53,801 nt of DNA from a virus: IMG/VR virus record IMGVR_UViG_3300028786_000011, positions 1-53,801 of that record. One strand, given 5' to 3'. Made by a program: the position numbers and the translations under genes. The notes below the pieces were generated by a model. It did no database searches, was not told the DNA's origin, and was given only the letters and a program-made list of their open reading frames with translations. Shown here piece by piece: positions 13,914-21,479 of the stretch (position 1 is the first letter of the stretch; every line of letters starts with the position of its first letter).

Positions 13914-14291
13914 ATGAACTCCGGACGCCTCTTCTACGAGGACGAATTCGACGCGCTGCAGGCCATGATCGGCGAGAGCGGGAAGGGCTTCAAAGCGTGC
14001 GCCTTGCACCTGTGGCCCGAGATGAAAGCCGAGAGCGCATACGCCAAGCTGAAGGACTGCGTAGACCCCAAGGGCAGCGAGAAGCTGAAGTTCAGCCAGG
14101 TGCTGCTGCTCATGAAGTTCTGCGAGCGCTACGACCCGCTGCTGTACGCGTGCGACGAGACGCTGCACGCACGCCCCGATCGGAAGACGGTCGACGACGA
14201 GTCGGTCAAGCTGGTCGAGACGATCAACTCGGCGGCGCACGTTCTGAGCAAGGCCATGGCGCAGCTCGAGCGGTTGAGGGCGTCGACATGA
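13914..14291 (+). CDS. CII-like phage regulatory protein
   Basis: The 125-aa protein starts MNSGRLFYEDEFDALQ, then GKGFKACALHLWPEMK and SAYAKLKDCVDPKGSEKL, followed by SQVLLLMKFCERYDPL. That is the arrangement of the phage regulatory CII family: a helix-turn-helix that treats the phage genome as lambda CII does. The position between cro and O-like genes agrees. The 172 bases before it contain a GGCC hairpin after eight T but no gene I can support. Confidence 0.65.
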   Translation: MNSGRLFYEDEFDALQAMIGESGKGFKACALHLWPEMKAESAYAKLKDCVDPKGSEKLKFSQVLLLMKFCERYDPLLYACDETLHARPDRKTVDDESVKLVETINSAAHVLSKAMAQLERLRAST

Positions 14292-14313
14292 AGTTCGCCG
14301 GGGTGACCGCGTA

Positions 14314-15150
14314 ATGGCCGGCGACTGGATCAAGATGCGCAACGACCTGCCGGATGATCCGGCAGTGATCGCGATCGCGTCGAAGCTTGACATCGACGAG
14401 TTCTCAGTCATCGGCCGGCTACATGCGCTGTGGGCGTGGGCTGACGAGCAGTCACGCGATGGTCACGCAAGCGGCGTGACACAAAAGTGGCTTGACCGAA
14501 AAGTCCAGTGTGACGGATTCGCCGCTGCGCTGGTTTCGGTGAAGTGGCTCGAGGTCACCCCGGAAGGCCTGACGATTCCAAACTTCGAGAATCACAACGG
14601 CGAAACAGCGAAGGTTCGGGCACTCGGTACGAGGAGAAAACAGCGCCAGCGCGCGAATCCTAGGGTTGAAATTGTCCCGCCAGTTGTCCCTGCTGTGTCC
14701 AGCGAAGAGTCACGCGTCAGGCGTGACAAAAGCGAGACCAGAGAAGAGAAGAGAAGAGAAGAGATAAGAGATACAGACGCTATCGCGTCTGCTGCGGCGA
14801 AAACGCCGCGCGCATCCAGGAAGTGCCCGAATGGATTCGAGCCTACGGAACCGGATGCGTGGATCGCAGCAAACGCACCCGGTGTCGACTGGAAACGCGA
14901 GACCGAAATCTTTCGGGACCACACGTTCAAGAACGCCATCAGCGATTGGAACGGCTGCTGGCGCAACTGGATGCGCAAGGCTGCGCCAGCGACCGCACAG
15001 CGTGGATTCATGACCGCCAAGGAGCGCGACACGGCCAACGCCGCCGAGTGGGTGCGCAAGAGCACTGGCGGCCTTCTGGACCGCGCTTTCCCCTCAGAGA
15101 ACGTCATCGACATGGAGGCGCCGCATGCCGCTCAAATCGGAAACCGTTGA
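14314..15150 (+). CDS. O-like phage replication initiator
   Basis: The 278-aa protein has an N-terminal winged-helix-like part (MAGDWIKMRNDLPDDPAVIA, then FSVIGRLHALWAWADEQS and LTIPNFENHNG), a highly charged linker (about 105-160) and a DnaT-like C-terminal segment (CPNGFEPTEPDAWIA to NWMRKAA). This is the layout of phage initiator or helicase-loader partners. The coding sequence itself holds repeated GTCACGC dyads and a purine tract, as the lambda O gene contains the origin. The P-like gene overlaps its end by 26 bases. Confidence 0.7.
   Translation: MAGDWIKMRNDLPDDPAVIAIASKLDIDEFSVIGRLHALWAWADEQSRDGHASGVTQKWLDRKVQCDGFAAALVSVKWLEVTPEGLTIPNFENHNGETAKVRALGTRRKQRQRANPRVEIVPPVVPAVSSEESRVRRDKSETREEKRREEIRDTDAIASAAAKTPRASRKCPNGFEPTEPDAWIAANAPGVDWKRETEIFRDHTFKNAISDWNGCWRNWMRKAAPATAQRGFMTAKERDTANAAEWVRKSTGGLLDRAFPSENVIDMEAPHAAQIGNR
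14451..14770. repeat. ori: dyad iterons and purine tract, candidate replication origin
   Basis: GTCACGC occurs at 14451-14457, 14462-14468 and 14709-14715, and its complement GCGTGAC at 14474-14480 and 14721-14727. Two of these pairs form the identical 19-bp dyad GTCACGC-N5-GCGTGAC, each followed by an AAAAG run. Then 14741-14760 is four exact copies of GAGAA, within an all-purine stretch ending near 14770 apart from one T. Iterons plus an asymmetric strand-bias tract inside an initiator gene are what a lambda-type origin looks like. Confidence 0.45.
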
Positions 15151-15661
15151 CTGGATCTTTGCCCGCATGCTGGTGCGCTACGGGGCCTCGTGGGTCGCGA
15201 AGTGGAATGGTGTACCGATGGAGGCTGTCGCTGCAGACTGGGCGCACGAGCTCGAGCGCGTGCCGCGGGATTCGATCCTGTACGCGCTCGGCTATCTGCC
15301 GCTCGAGTTTCCGCCGACCGTGGCGCAGTTCAAGGCGATCTGCCAGCGAGCGCCGGAACCAAAGGTGCTCGCGATTCGCGATGAGGTGAAAGCCGACAAA
15401 GCCAAGGTCGACGCAATCGTGGGCACGCTGAAAGAGCGCTTGGCAGCGCGCCATCGCCTGCAGTGGGCGCATGACCTGGCGGCGCGAGAGAAGCGCGGCG
15501 AACCCCTTACGCCGGTCCAGGCCGCCGCATGGCGCGAAGCCCTGAACAAAGTGCCGATGAGCAATGGTGGCCTGTACACCCCGATCGATCCGAAATGCCT
15601 GCCGCCAGCGATGCGGCCTGCCACCGAAACCACGATGGAGTGGGACCATGCAGAAGCCTGA
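15125..15661 (+). CDS. P-like replication protein (helicase loader)
   Basis: The 178-aa product includes VDWIFARMLVRYGASW, AADWAHELERVPRDSILYAL, and the LEFPPTVAQFKAICQRAP box that is characteristic of lambda P-type replication proteins. A long basic helix follows (TLKERLAARHRLQWAHDL). Such proteins bring the host DnaB helicase to the origin complex. It overlaps the O-like gene, as O and P do in lambda. Confidence 0.78.
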   Translation: MPLKSETVDWIFARMLVRYGASWVAKWNGVPMEAVAADWAHELERVPRDSILYALGYLPLEFPPTVAQFKAICQRAPEPKVLAIRDEVKADKAKVDAIVGTLKERLAARHRLQWAHDLAAREKRGEPLTPVQAAAWREALNKVPMSNGGLYTPIDPKCLPPAMRPATETTMEWDHAEA

Positions 15662-16202
15662 CTTCAACCGCATCCGCGAACACTACCGGCGCAACACGCA
15701 GGCGATCTACGAGGGCGGCAAGTCCGACTGGGGCATCGATGTCTATGCGTGGGACCATGAAGCCGGCATCACGTTGACACCAATCGAGCAGGCTCTGTGG
15801 TCCGACATCAGGTCCGTCGGCGTCGTGATGTACCCGCAGTACCCGGTGTGCCAGTACTTCGTCGACTTCGCGAACCCTGTGGCGCGCGTTGCCATCGAGT
15901 GCGACGGCGCGGCGTATCACGCCGACCACGTGAAGGACGCAAAGCGCCAGGCAGTCATCGAGGCCAACGGCTGGACGGTCTACCGCATCAGCGGCTCGGA
16001 CTGCATGAAGAACACCGACTACGCCGAGGACGAGTACGGATTCGAGCGAGTCGTTCTCAGCCCGGCTTACAAGCTGGTCAAGGACATCGCCGAGAACCAC
16101 GGCATTCGCTTCGCGCCTTGGAAGAAGCGAAAGACGCTGGCCGAACTGCTGGACCAGTGGGTCGATTTCGGTGAGCCGGCCTCACGCGGGGAGCCAGCAT
16201 GA
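15648..16202 (+). CDS. DUF559/VSR-like PD-(D/E)XK endonuclease
   Basis: The 184-aa protein from the ATG at 15648 (MQKPDFNRIREHYRRNT) carries TPIEQALWSDI, QYFVDFANPVARVAIECDG and YHADHVKDAKRQAVIEANGW, then VYRISGSDC. This matches the DUF559/very-short-patch fold: the helix, the D...ExD core and the R...GW/V-x-R ending. The substrate is unknown; a replication or repair nuclease, or host DNA attack, are possible. It sits between P-like and RuvC-like genes. Confidence 0.7.
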   Translation: MQKPDFNRIREHYRRNTQAIYEGGKSDWGIDVYAWDHEAGITLTPIEQALWSDIRSVGVVMYPQYPVCQYFVDFANPVARVAIECDGAAYHADHVKDAKRQAVIEANGWTVYRISGSDCMKNTDYAEDEYGFERVVLSPAYKLVKDIAENHGIRFAPWKKRKTLAELLDQWVDFGEPASRGEPA

Positions 16203-16453
16203 CCCGCGAACACCGCTCCGACGTCTCCACGATAGACGCCGACATCACCGAAGCCATCACGGTGCTGCGTGAAGCCATCCAGCCGATGGAGGGCTCTGTC
16301 GAAGACACCGCGCTGTGCTCGGTCGAGACGTTCATCGTGATCGCGCTTCGGGTGTTCGCCAAGACCAACCCTTCGAAGCTGCGCAGCGAGACGCGCACGG
16401 TCGAGATCAAGGCACGGCTCGACGGAATCCCAGTTGTGCGAGGTGCAGCGTGA
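16199..16453 (+). CDS. hypothetical protein, 84 aa
   Basis: Starts MTREHRSDVSTIDADI in ATGA overlap with the nuclease gene. It is helical (ITEAITVLREAIQPMEG) with a CSVETFIVIALRVFAK hydrophobic helix. No family recognised. It lies in the early rightward operon. Confidence 0.6.
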   Translation: MTREHRSDVSTIDADITEAITVLREAIQPMEGSVEDTALCSVETFIVIALRVFAKTNPSKLRSETRTVEIKARLDGIPVVRGAA

Positions 16454-16659
16454 GCAAGAACCCGACAGAACCTGATTTCCTCAGCAAGCAGTGTCCGCCC
16501 TGCAATGGCGATTGCACTCAAGGGAAGGCCTGTAACGCCTACCCCAAGCCCGACCCGCTGCCTGAGGCTGTCAGCGATCTCGAGTTTGTCTGCTGGGTCG
16601 GCATTGCGTTCCTGGCGCTGTGCGCGCTCGGCTCGTGCGTCTTCGGGAGCAAGGTGTGA
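16450..16659 (+). CDS. small Cys-motif membrane protein, 69 aa, GTG start
   Basis: The GTG at 16450 overlaps the preceding stop (GTGA). The N-terminal half has a QCPPCNGDCTQGKACNA cysteine cluster, the second half one transmembrane helix (EFVCWVGIAFLALCALGSC). This combination suggests an inner-membrane protein with a metal-binding or disulfide head. Unknown role. Confidence 0.6.
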   Translation: MSKNPTEPDFLSKQCPPCNGDCTQGKACNAYPKPDPLPEAVSDLEFVCWVGIAFLALCALGSCVFGSKV

Positions 16660-17099
16660 TCACGCTTGCGATCGATCCGGGAACGACCGAGAGCGGCTGG
16701 GTTCTTTACGACGCCGGCAAGGTGCTCGACAGCGGCATCGGCGACAACCACGACGTGCTGCGCTGGGTGCAGGCGGGGCAGGGCGCGGAGGTGCTCGCGA
16801 TCGAGATGATCGCGAACATGGGCATGGCCGTCGGCACCAGCACCTTCACGACTGTGCGATGGATCGGCAGGTTCCAGCAGGCCTGGCGCGAGCCTGAGGC
16901 CGTGCGGTTCATCTTCCGGCACCAAGTCAAGCAGCACCTGTGCGGGACGCAGAAGGCGAAGGACCCGAACATCCGGCAAGCGTTGATTGATCTGCTCGGG
17001 CCGCAGGGCAACAAACGCCAACCTGGACCGACATACGGCGTCAAGAGCCACGCATGGTCCGCCCTCGCCGTGGCGGTGACGGCCGGGAGCGTTGCGTGA
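16656..17099 (+). CDS. RuvC-like Holliday-junction resolvase
   Basis: The 147-aa GTG-start product has the RNase H-fold resolvase signature: ITLAIDPGTTESGWVLYD (first catalytic Asp), VLAIEMIANMGMAVG (Glu in strand 4) and a C-terminal TYGVKSHAWSALAVAV helix with the family His/Asp region. Phage RuvC homologues cut four-way junctions to resolve recombined or branched DNA before packaging. It fits the Erf/exonuclease recombination system. The start overlaps the previous stop. Confidence 0.82.
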   Translation: MITLAIDPGTTESGWVLYDAGKVLDSGIGDNHDVLRWVQAGQGAEVLAIEMIANMGMAVGTSTFTTVRWIGRFQQAWREPEAVRFIFRHQVKQHLCGTQKAKDPNIRQALIDLLGPQGNKRQPGPTYGVKSHAWSALAVAVTAGSVA

Positions 17100-17254
17100 T
17101 GCTGGTCTTGCGCCCCGTCGGCCGCGGCAACTGGAGTCCAGTTGTGCTCGCGATCACCGATTCCAAGCATGCCCCATTGCCGCTCGAGGTCTACGTCGGA
17201 TTGCGTCTGACGTTGGGCCAGCACGTGTTCCGCGTTTCAAAGGTGCTCCCATGA
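17099..17254 (+). CDS. hypothetical protein, 51 aa
   Basis: The ATG at 17099 overlaps the resolvase stop (TGATG). The short product, MLVLRPVGRGNWSPVVLAIT onward, is beta-rich and ends GLRLTLGQHVFRVSKVLP. The next gene overlaps its stop. Not recognised. Confidence 0.55.
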   Translation: MLVLRPVGRGNWSPVVLAITDSKHAPLPLEVYVGLRLTLGQHVFRVSKVLP

Positions 17255-17625
17255 ACTGGCTCTCCAACCTATTCCGGCGCGGGTTGTGCGCCGGCGAGCT
17301 TTCGGTGCAGCTCGACCAGATGCGCCGCGTTCTTCTCCAATCCCTTCACCACTTCAAGGAAGACATCATGTCCGTAGTCGAAGATATCCAAGCAAAGGCC
17401 GACGCGCTCGCCGCCAAGGTCGAATCCCTCAACGGCAAGGCTGATCTGCTGATCCAGGGCAACGCCGATCTCAAGCAACAGGTTGCCGACCTCATCGCCG
17501 GCGGCACCGGCGCCACGCCGGAGCAGCTGCAGGCCCTGAGCGACAAGCTCGACGCGATCACTGCGTCGGTCGACGCGCAGTCCGCCGAGGACGACGCGGC
17601 GCTGACGCCGGCTTCGGGAGGCTGA
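17251..17625 (+). CDS. coiled-coil protein, 124 aa, with possible internal start
   Basis: The full frame starts MNWLSNLFRRGLCAGEL at 17251 with no ribosome site but in overlap with the previous stop. An in-frame ATG at 17368 (MSVVEDIQAKADALAAK) has AAGGAAG correctly spaced, so an 85-aa shorter form is likely made, perhaps both. Residues 45-75 form a heptad coiled coil (AKVESLNGKADLLIQGNADL), followed by a Gly-rich hinge and a second helix. It directly precedes the sugar gene block. Confidence 0.6.
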   Translation: MNWLSNLFRRGLCAGELSVQLDQMRRVLLQSLHHFKEDIMSVVEDIQAKADALAAKVESLNGKADLLIQGNADLKQQVADLIAGGTGATPEQLQALSDKLDAITASVDAQSAEDDAALTPASGG

Positions 17626-17630
17626 AACCC

Positions 17631-18473
17631 ATGCGCAGCATCCTCGTCACGGGCGGTTCGGGCTACTTTGGCCACGGCTTCGTCCGTGCCGCACTTGATC
17701 GAGGTGCTGAACGTGTCTGCGTGTTCTCGCGCGGCGAGTACCAGCAGTCTCTGATGCGCAAGGAGTTCAACGATGACTCGCGGCTTCGGTGGCTCATCGG
17801 AGACGTGAGAGACGCCAACCGCCTCGAAGAAGCGTTTGAGGGAATCGGCTTGGTCGTCCATGCTGCAGCCCTCAAGCGCATCGAGGTGGGGTTCTACAAC
17901 CCGGACGAGATGTTCGCCACCAACATCGACGGCACACGCAACGTGATCCGCGCGGCGAAGCGCGCAGGCGTGCGAAAGGTCATTGGCCTGTCCTCCGACA
18001 AGGCCTTCGAACCGTGCAGCGCCTACGGCATCAGCAAGGCCGGCGCCGAGTGCCTGATGCTGGCCGCGAACAACACACGCGGCGCGTCGGGGCCGATCTT
18101 TGCTGCGGTGCGCTACGGCAACGTCTGGAACAGCACCGGCTCGATCGTGCCGACTTGGCGCGCGCGCATCGCCAACGGCGGGGCTGACCTGCCGGTGACC
18201 GACCCGGACTGCACGCGCTTCTTCATGCGGCGCGACGAAGCGGTCGACCTGGTGCTGAAGACGGCCGAGACCATGCGCGGCGGCGAGCTGGCGATCCCCG
18301 CACTGCCAGCGTTCCGTGTGGGCGACCTCGCCGAAGCATTCGGTTTGCCGATGTCGGAGATGGGCTTGTCCGCTTTCGAGAAGAAGCATGAATCAATGGG
18401 CCACGGAAACAGCAGCGACCGCGCGCGGCGCATGTCGGTGGCCGAACTGCAGGAGGCGCTTTGTGAAGCATGA
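17631..18473 (+). CDS. pseB: PseB-like UDP-GlcNAc 4,6-dehydratase
   Basis: A 280-aa short-chain dehydrogenase-type sugar enzyme. TGGSGYFG (7-14) is the NAD(P)-binding loop. SSDKAFEPCSAYGISK (121-136) supplies D123, K124, Y132 and K136 at the spacing of inverting dehydratases of the FlaA1/PseB group. RYGNVWNSTGS (161-171) and CTRFFMR also follow that group. The family removes water from UDP-GlcNAc to give a 4-keto-6-deoxy sugar, the first pseudaminic acid step. It is shorter than typical PseB (about 330 aa). It starts five bases after the preceding gene and overlaps the aminotransferase. Confidence 0.82.
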   Translation: MRSILVTGGSGYFGHGFVRAALDRGAERVCVFSRGEYQQSLMRKEFNDDSRLRWLIGDVRDANRLEEAFEGIGLVVHAAALKRIEVGFYNPDEMFATNIDGTRNVIRAAKRAGVRKVIGLSSDKAFEPCSAYGISKAGAECLMLAANNTRGASGPIFAAVRYGNVWNSTGSIVPTWRARIANGGADLPVTDPDCTRFFMRRDEAVDLVLKTAETMRGGELAIPALPAFRVGDLAEAFGLPMSEMGLSAFEKKHESMGHGNSSDRARRMSVAELQEALCEA

Positions 18474-19122
18474 CGAGCCAAAGTGGCCGCGGTGGATTGC
18501 GAAGCCACACGACGTGACTCGTGCATTTGAGGACGCCTTGTGCGAGTACACAGGCGCTCGATTCGCGGTGACAACAACTTCGTGCACCCAGGCGATCCTC
18601 ATGGCGCTGGCGTGGCATCGGCAGACAACGCACTTCGAGTCCCCTTACATCAGCGTCTCGATGCCGCGTCTGTCCTACGTCGGCGTGCCGGCTGCCATCC
18701 TGAACGCTGGCTATCGCCGCGTGAACTTCCGTGATGAGGACTGGCAGGGAGAGTACGAGTTCGGCGAGGATGGCGCCGGCGTCTGGGATTCGGCTCGCCG
18801 CTTCACCAGTGGCATGTACCGCTCCGGTGCGATGCAGTGCATCTCCTTCCACGCCGCCAAGGTGCTCGCCGACACCCAGGGCGGCGCCATCCTCCACGAC
18901 AACCCCGAAGCCGATGCATGGCTGCGCCGCGCGCGCTTCGACGGCCGCACCGAAGGCGTCGACCCGAAGGACGATCAGGTTCAGCTCCCTTCGTGGCACG
19001 CCTACCTGAGCCCCGATGTAGCCGCGCGGCTGCTGTGGCGTCTTCCTGCGCTGCCCAAGCACAACCCGGATCTGCCGAGGTCCGACTACCCCGATCTTTC
19101 AACGATGAAGGCCTTTCAATGA
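18463..19122 (+). CDS. minimal DegT/PseC-like aminotransferase, 219 aa
   Basis: GTG at 18463 with AGGAGG 6 bases upstream. The product has the PLP-domain elements of DegT/DnrJ/EryC1 enzymes: an ARFAVTTTSCTQAILMAL start, D109 in VWDSARRF, and the Schiff-base lysine K133 in CISFHAAKVLADTQGGAI. It lacks the C-terminal domain; family members are about 370-390 aa. It may be a reduced functional enzyme or inactive. In the pathway it would aminate the 4-keto sugar made by the neighbouring dehydratase, which is inferred from context. Confidence 0.7.
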   Translation: MKHDEPKWPRWIAKPHDVTRAFEDALCEYTGARFAVTTTSCTQAILMALAWHRQTTHFESPYISVSMPRLSYVGVPAAILNAGYRRVNFRDEDWQGEYEFGEDGAGVWDSARRFTSGMYRSGAMQCISFHAAKVLADTQGGAILHDNPEADAWLRRARFDGRTEGVDPKDDQVQLPSWHAYLSPDVAARLLWRLPALPKHNPDLPRSDYPDLSTMKAFQ

Positions 19123-19280
19123 ACATCCATGCCCCCGAAAGACAGCCAGGAGAAACGCAGGCCGAGTACCGTCAACGTCGGGCTCGATCACACGCGGCAG
19201 TCGAAATCGCCATTGGTGGCAAAGCACCGAATGTGCTGGACCGCCTTCGCAAGGCGTTCATGAAAATCGCAGCGAAATGA
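19119..19280 (+). CDS. small basic phage protein, 53 aa
   Basis: Starts MNIHAPERQPGETQAEY in ATGA overlap with the aminotransferase gene and ends NVLDRLRKAFMKIAAK, a basic helix. It interrupts the sugar genes but is overlapped on both sides, so it is translated within the same operon. Unknown function. Confidence 0.55.
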   Translation: MNIHAPERQPGETQAEYRQRRARSHAAVEIAIGGKAPNVLDRLRKAFMKIAAK

Positions 19281-19657
19281 GCAATCCCCTCGAGGGCCGC
19301 GAGTTCCGCAGCGACCTGGACATGCAAGTCGTCGCGCGAGACAAGGCCGTCTTCCTGCTGTTCAGCCGCACCGCGAACGACTCCGGCGAGAAAGTCCCCG
19401 CGCTGACCGACAACATGGTCCTGGCACCGGAGACTGCCCTGATGGCATCTCAGGCCCTGGCAGACATGGCGTACGAAGCCGACGACGGTTTGAAGATGCC
19501 CCAAGCCGCGAAACTCGCGATGGTCGAGAAGCATCGTGCCGTGTTGCTCCCGCGGCTGACCGTGATGCTGAACAGCCTCAGGGAGAACAAGGTGGTCGGC
19601 AACGAGCAGCTGGCCCGCCAAGCGCTTGACGCCTTCTGCGCTGAGGTCTTCTCGTGA
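19277..19657 (+). CDS. hypothetical phage protein, 126 aa
   Basis: Starts MSNPLEGREFRSDLDMQ, with a strand-rich N-terminus (VVARDKAVFLLFSRTAND) and a helical remainder (LMASQALADMAYEADDGL). Four-base overlaps on both sides. I see no sugar-enzyme motif; it looks like an ordinary phage gene between pathway genes. Confidence 0.58.
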   Translation: MSNPLEGREFRSDLDMQVVARDKAVFLLFSRTANDSGEKVPALTDNMVLAPETALMASQALADMAYEADDGLKMPQAAKLAMVEKHRAVLLPRLTVMLNSLRENKVVGNEQLARQALDAFCAEVFS

Positions 19658-20232
19658 CCCTCCCGCGCCGCACGGCCATCATCCCCGCAAGAGGTGGAAG
19701 CCAGCGCATCCCCCGGAAGAACATCAAGCCGTTCTTCGGCAAGCCGATCATCTGCTACAGCATCGAGACCGCTCGCGCCTCGGGCCTGTTCAACCTGATC
19801 CTGGTCAGCACCGACGACGACGAGATCGAGGAGATCGCACTCGCCGCCGGCGCGGTGGTGATGCGCCGCAAGTACGACGACGGCACCCAGGGTACCCAGG
19901 AGGTAGCGCAGAAGGTGCTGGAGCAGATGCCCGATGTCAAGACGGCCTGCGTGATCTACGCGACGTGCCCGCTCCTGGCCCCCCGAGACCTCGCTGCCGG
20001 CCTCGTCGCGCTGGGCTACCCCAACAAGCAGTTCGCCATGTCGGTTGATCCGAACGGCAGGGACGCGGGATGCTTCTACTGGGGCAAGGCGGACGCCTTC
20101 CGCGATGACCTGAAGCTGGACGCGCCGCACACCGCACGTGTCGAACTGCCGGCGAGTCGGGTTTGCGACATCAATTTTCCGAGCGACTGGGCTCGGGCCG
20201 AATCCATGTACCAAGCCTTGAGGAGGGCATAG
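19654..20232 (+). CDS. pseF: PseF/NeuA-like CMP-nonulosonate cytidylyltransferase
   Basis: GTG start at 19654. The CTP-binding signature IIPARGGSQRIPRKNI (9-24) is that of PseF/NeuA/NeuN enzymes. YATCPLL (102-108), AMSVDPNGRDAG and the closing CDINFPSDWARAESMY (171-186) follow PseF, where the end is D-x-x-x-x-x-DW. The enzyme would activate the nonulosonic acid with CTP to CMP-sugar, the donor for transferases. At 192 aa it is shorter than the usual ~230 aa. A homing endonuclease gene follows immediately. Confidence 0.85.
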   Translation: MTLPRRTAIIPARGGSQRIPRKNIKPFFGKPIICYSIETARASGLFNLILVSTDDDEIEEIALAAGAVVMRRKYDDGTQGTQEVAQKVLEQMPDVKTACVIYATCPLLAPRDLAAGLVALGYPNKQFAMSVDPNGRDAGCFYWGKADAFRDDLKLDAPHTARVELPASRVCDINFPSDWARAESMYQALRRA

Positions 20233-20233
20233 C

Positions 20234-20737
20234 GTGGTTTGCGAAGCGACTATCGAGCCCACAGAAACGGAGCTTCACCGCGCTGCCGCATGGTGGGCTG
20301 GTGAAGGCTCTGTCAATGGCCTGAAGCGCCGTCTGTCAGTCACCTTCTCCCAGAAAGAAGTGTGTGTGTGCCACTGGTTTCTCGATCGGTTCGGTGGGTC
20401 TGTGTATACACGGCCAGCCAAAGGAACTAAGAAGGAATGCTCGACTTGGGCGGCGTCGGGCCAACGCGCACGGGCATTCTTGCTGGCGATCGTCGAATTG
20501 ATCCCAGAGTCGCCTCGTCGACAGGAGCAGATTCGCGTGGCCCTGGCAGCAACGGAGGGTGACAGACGGCGCGGCCCTAAGCCGGTGGCGACATGCCTGC
20601 GTGGTCACACGAAGACAGCCGGGCGCTGCAAAGAATGCAATGTCATATGGAGAGCAAGCACTCGCGCCAAGCCTGAGGTTGCCCAGCGGCATCGCGAGCG
20701 CGAACGTGATCGGTATCAACAGAGGAGAGCGACTTGA
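20234..20737 (+). CDS. LAGLIDADG-type homing endonuclease with zinc finger
   Basis: The 167-aa GTG-start protein has one AAWWAGEGSVNG motif corresponding to LAGLIDADG helix 1, then SVTFSQKEVCVCHWFLDRFG, GSVYTRP and a FLLAIVELIPESPRRQEQI helix as in single-motif homing enzymes. A CLRGHTKTAGRCKECN zinc finger follows near the C-terminus. The coding DNA is less GC-biased than its neighbours, suggesting recent entry. It fills the gap between pseF and the methylase gene without breaking either. Confidence 0.72.
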   Translation: MVCEATIEPTETELHRAAAWWAGEGSVNGLKRRLSVTFSQKEVCVCHWFLDRFGGSVYTRPAKGTKKECSTWAASGQRARAFLLAIVELIPESPRRQEQIRVALAATEGDRRRGPKPVATCLRGHTKTAGRCKECNVIWRASTRAKPEVAQRHRERERDRYQQRRAT

Positions 20738-21318
20738 GAACAGAGGACTTTTGGAGCGGCCGCTTCGGTGACGAATATCTGGCCAGGAATCGCGTCGAGT
20801 GGGAAGCGCGCGTCCCCTTCTGGCAATCCGCCATCGACTTCATGGAGCCCGGGTCGATGCTCGAGGTCGGTTGCAATGCCGGGTGGAACCTGCGCGCGAT
20901 CCAATCGATCCAGGCCGACATCGACCTGTACGGCGTCGACATCAACGCATCGGCTGCCGAAGAAGCGCGCCAAGCCGGCTTCGAGGTGCGGGTGCTGGGT
21001 GCCCAGGGCATCGTCGGCCTGCACGAACCCGGAAGCATCGACTGCGTCTTCACGGCCGGCGTGCTGATCCACGTTGCTCCCGAGGACATCGAGGCCACGA
21101 TGCGCCAGATCATCGCGGTCAGCGGGCGCTACGTGCTGGCGATCGAGTACATGGCCGACCAGGAAGAAGCGCTCGACTACCGCGGGCACACCGGCAAGCT
21201 GTGGAAGCGTCCCTTCGGAGCGATGTACCAGCAGATGGGGCTGGTGCTGCTGTCCGAGGGGGTGGCGGGGGGCTTCGATCAATGCGGTTACGCCTTGCTC
21301 GAACGGGCGCAGACATGA
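20734..21318 (+). CDS. pseudaminic acid biosynthesis-associated methylase
   Basis: TTG start in overlap with the preceding TGA, with AGAGGAGAG upstream. The 194-aa product has the N-terminal FWSGRFGDEYLARNR segment typical of the Pse-associated methylase family, class I motif MLEVGCNAGWNL (42-53) and YGVDIN (66-71), then a VLIHV post-motif. Members lie in nonulosonate clusters and are thought to methylate the sugar or its amidino group. The substrate here is inference. Confidence 0.8.
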   Translation: MRTEDFWSGRFGDEYLARNRVEWEARVPFWQSAIDFMEPGSMLEVGCNAGWNLRAIQSIQADIDLYGVDINASAAEEARQAGFEVRVLGAQGIVGLHEPGSIDCVFTAGVLIHVAPEDIEATMRQIIAVSGRYVLAIEYMADQEEALDYRGHTGKLWKRPFGAMYQQMGLVLLSEGVAGGFDQCGYALLERAQT

Positions 21319-21479
21319 AGGAGTTCATATTCCTGGTGAGCGCGATCTTGCTGCAAGGGCTTGCGTTCGGAATGGGCTGCATCGCGCTGTGGAACAAGGA
21401 CTGGCCACAGGCGCAGGCTTGGCTGCTCGCCGACGCGGTGCTGACGCTGTCCACCATCAGCCTGAGGATCAAACGATGA
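21315..21479 (+). CDS. small two-helix membrane protein, 54 aa
   Basis: Starts MKEFIFLVSAILLQGLAF and continues with a second hydrophobic segment (WLLADAVLTLSTISL) after a short WNKDWPQ loop. Overlaps both neighbours by 4 bases. It sits between two sugar-modification genes. It could be an inner-membrane partner, but nothing in the sequence demonstrates that. Confidence 0.55.
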   Translation: MKEFIFLVSAILLQGLAFGMGCIALWNKDWPQAQAWLLADAVLTLSTISLRIKR

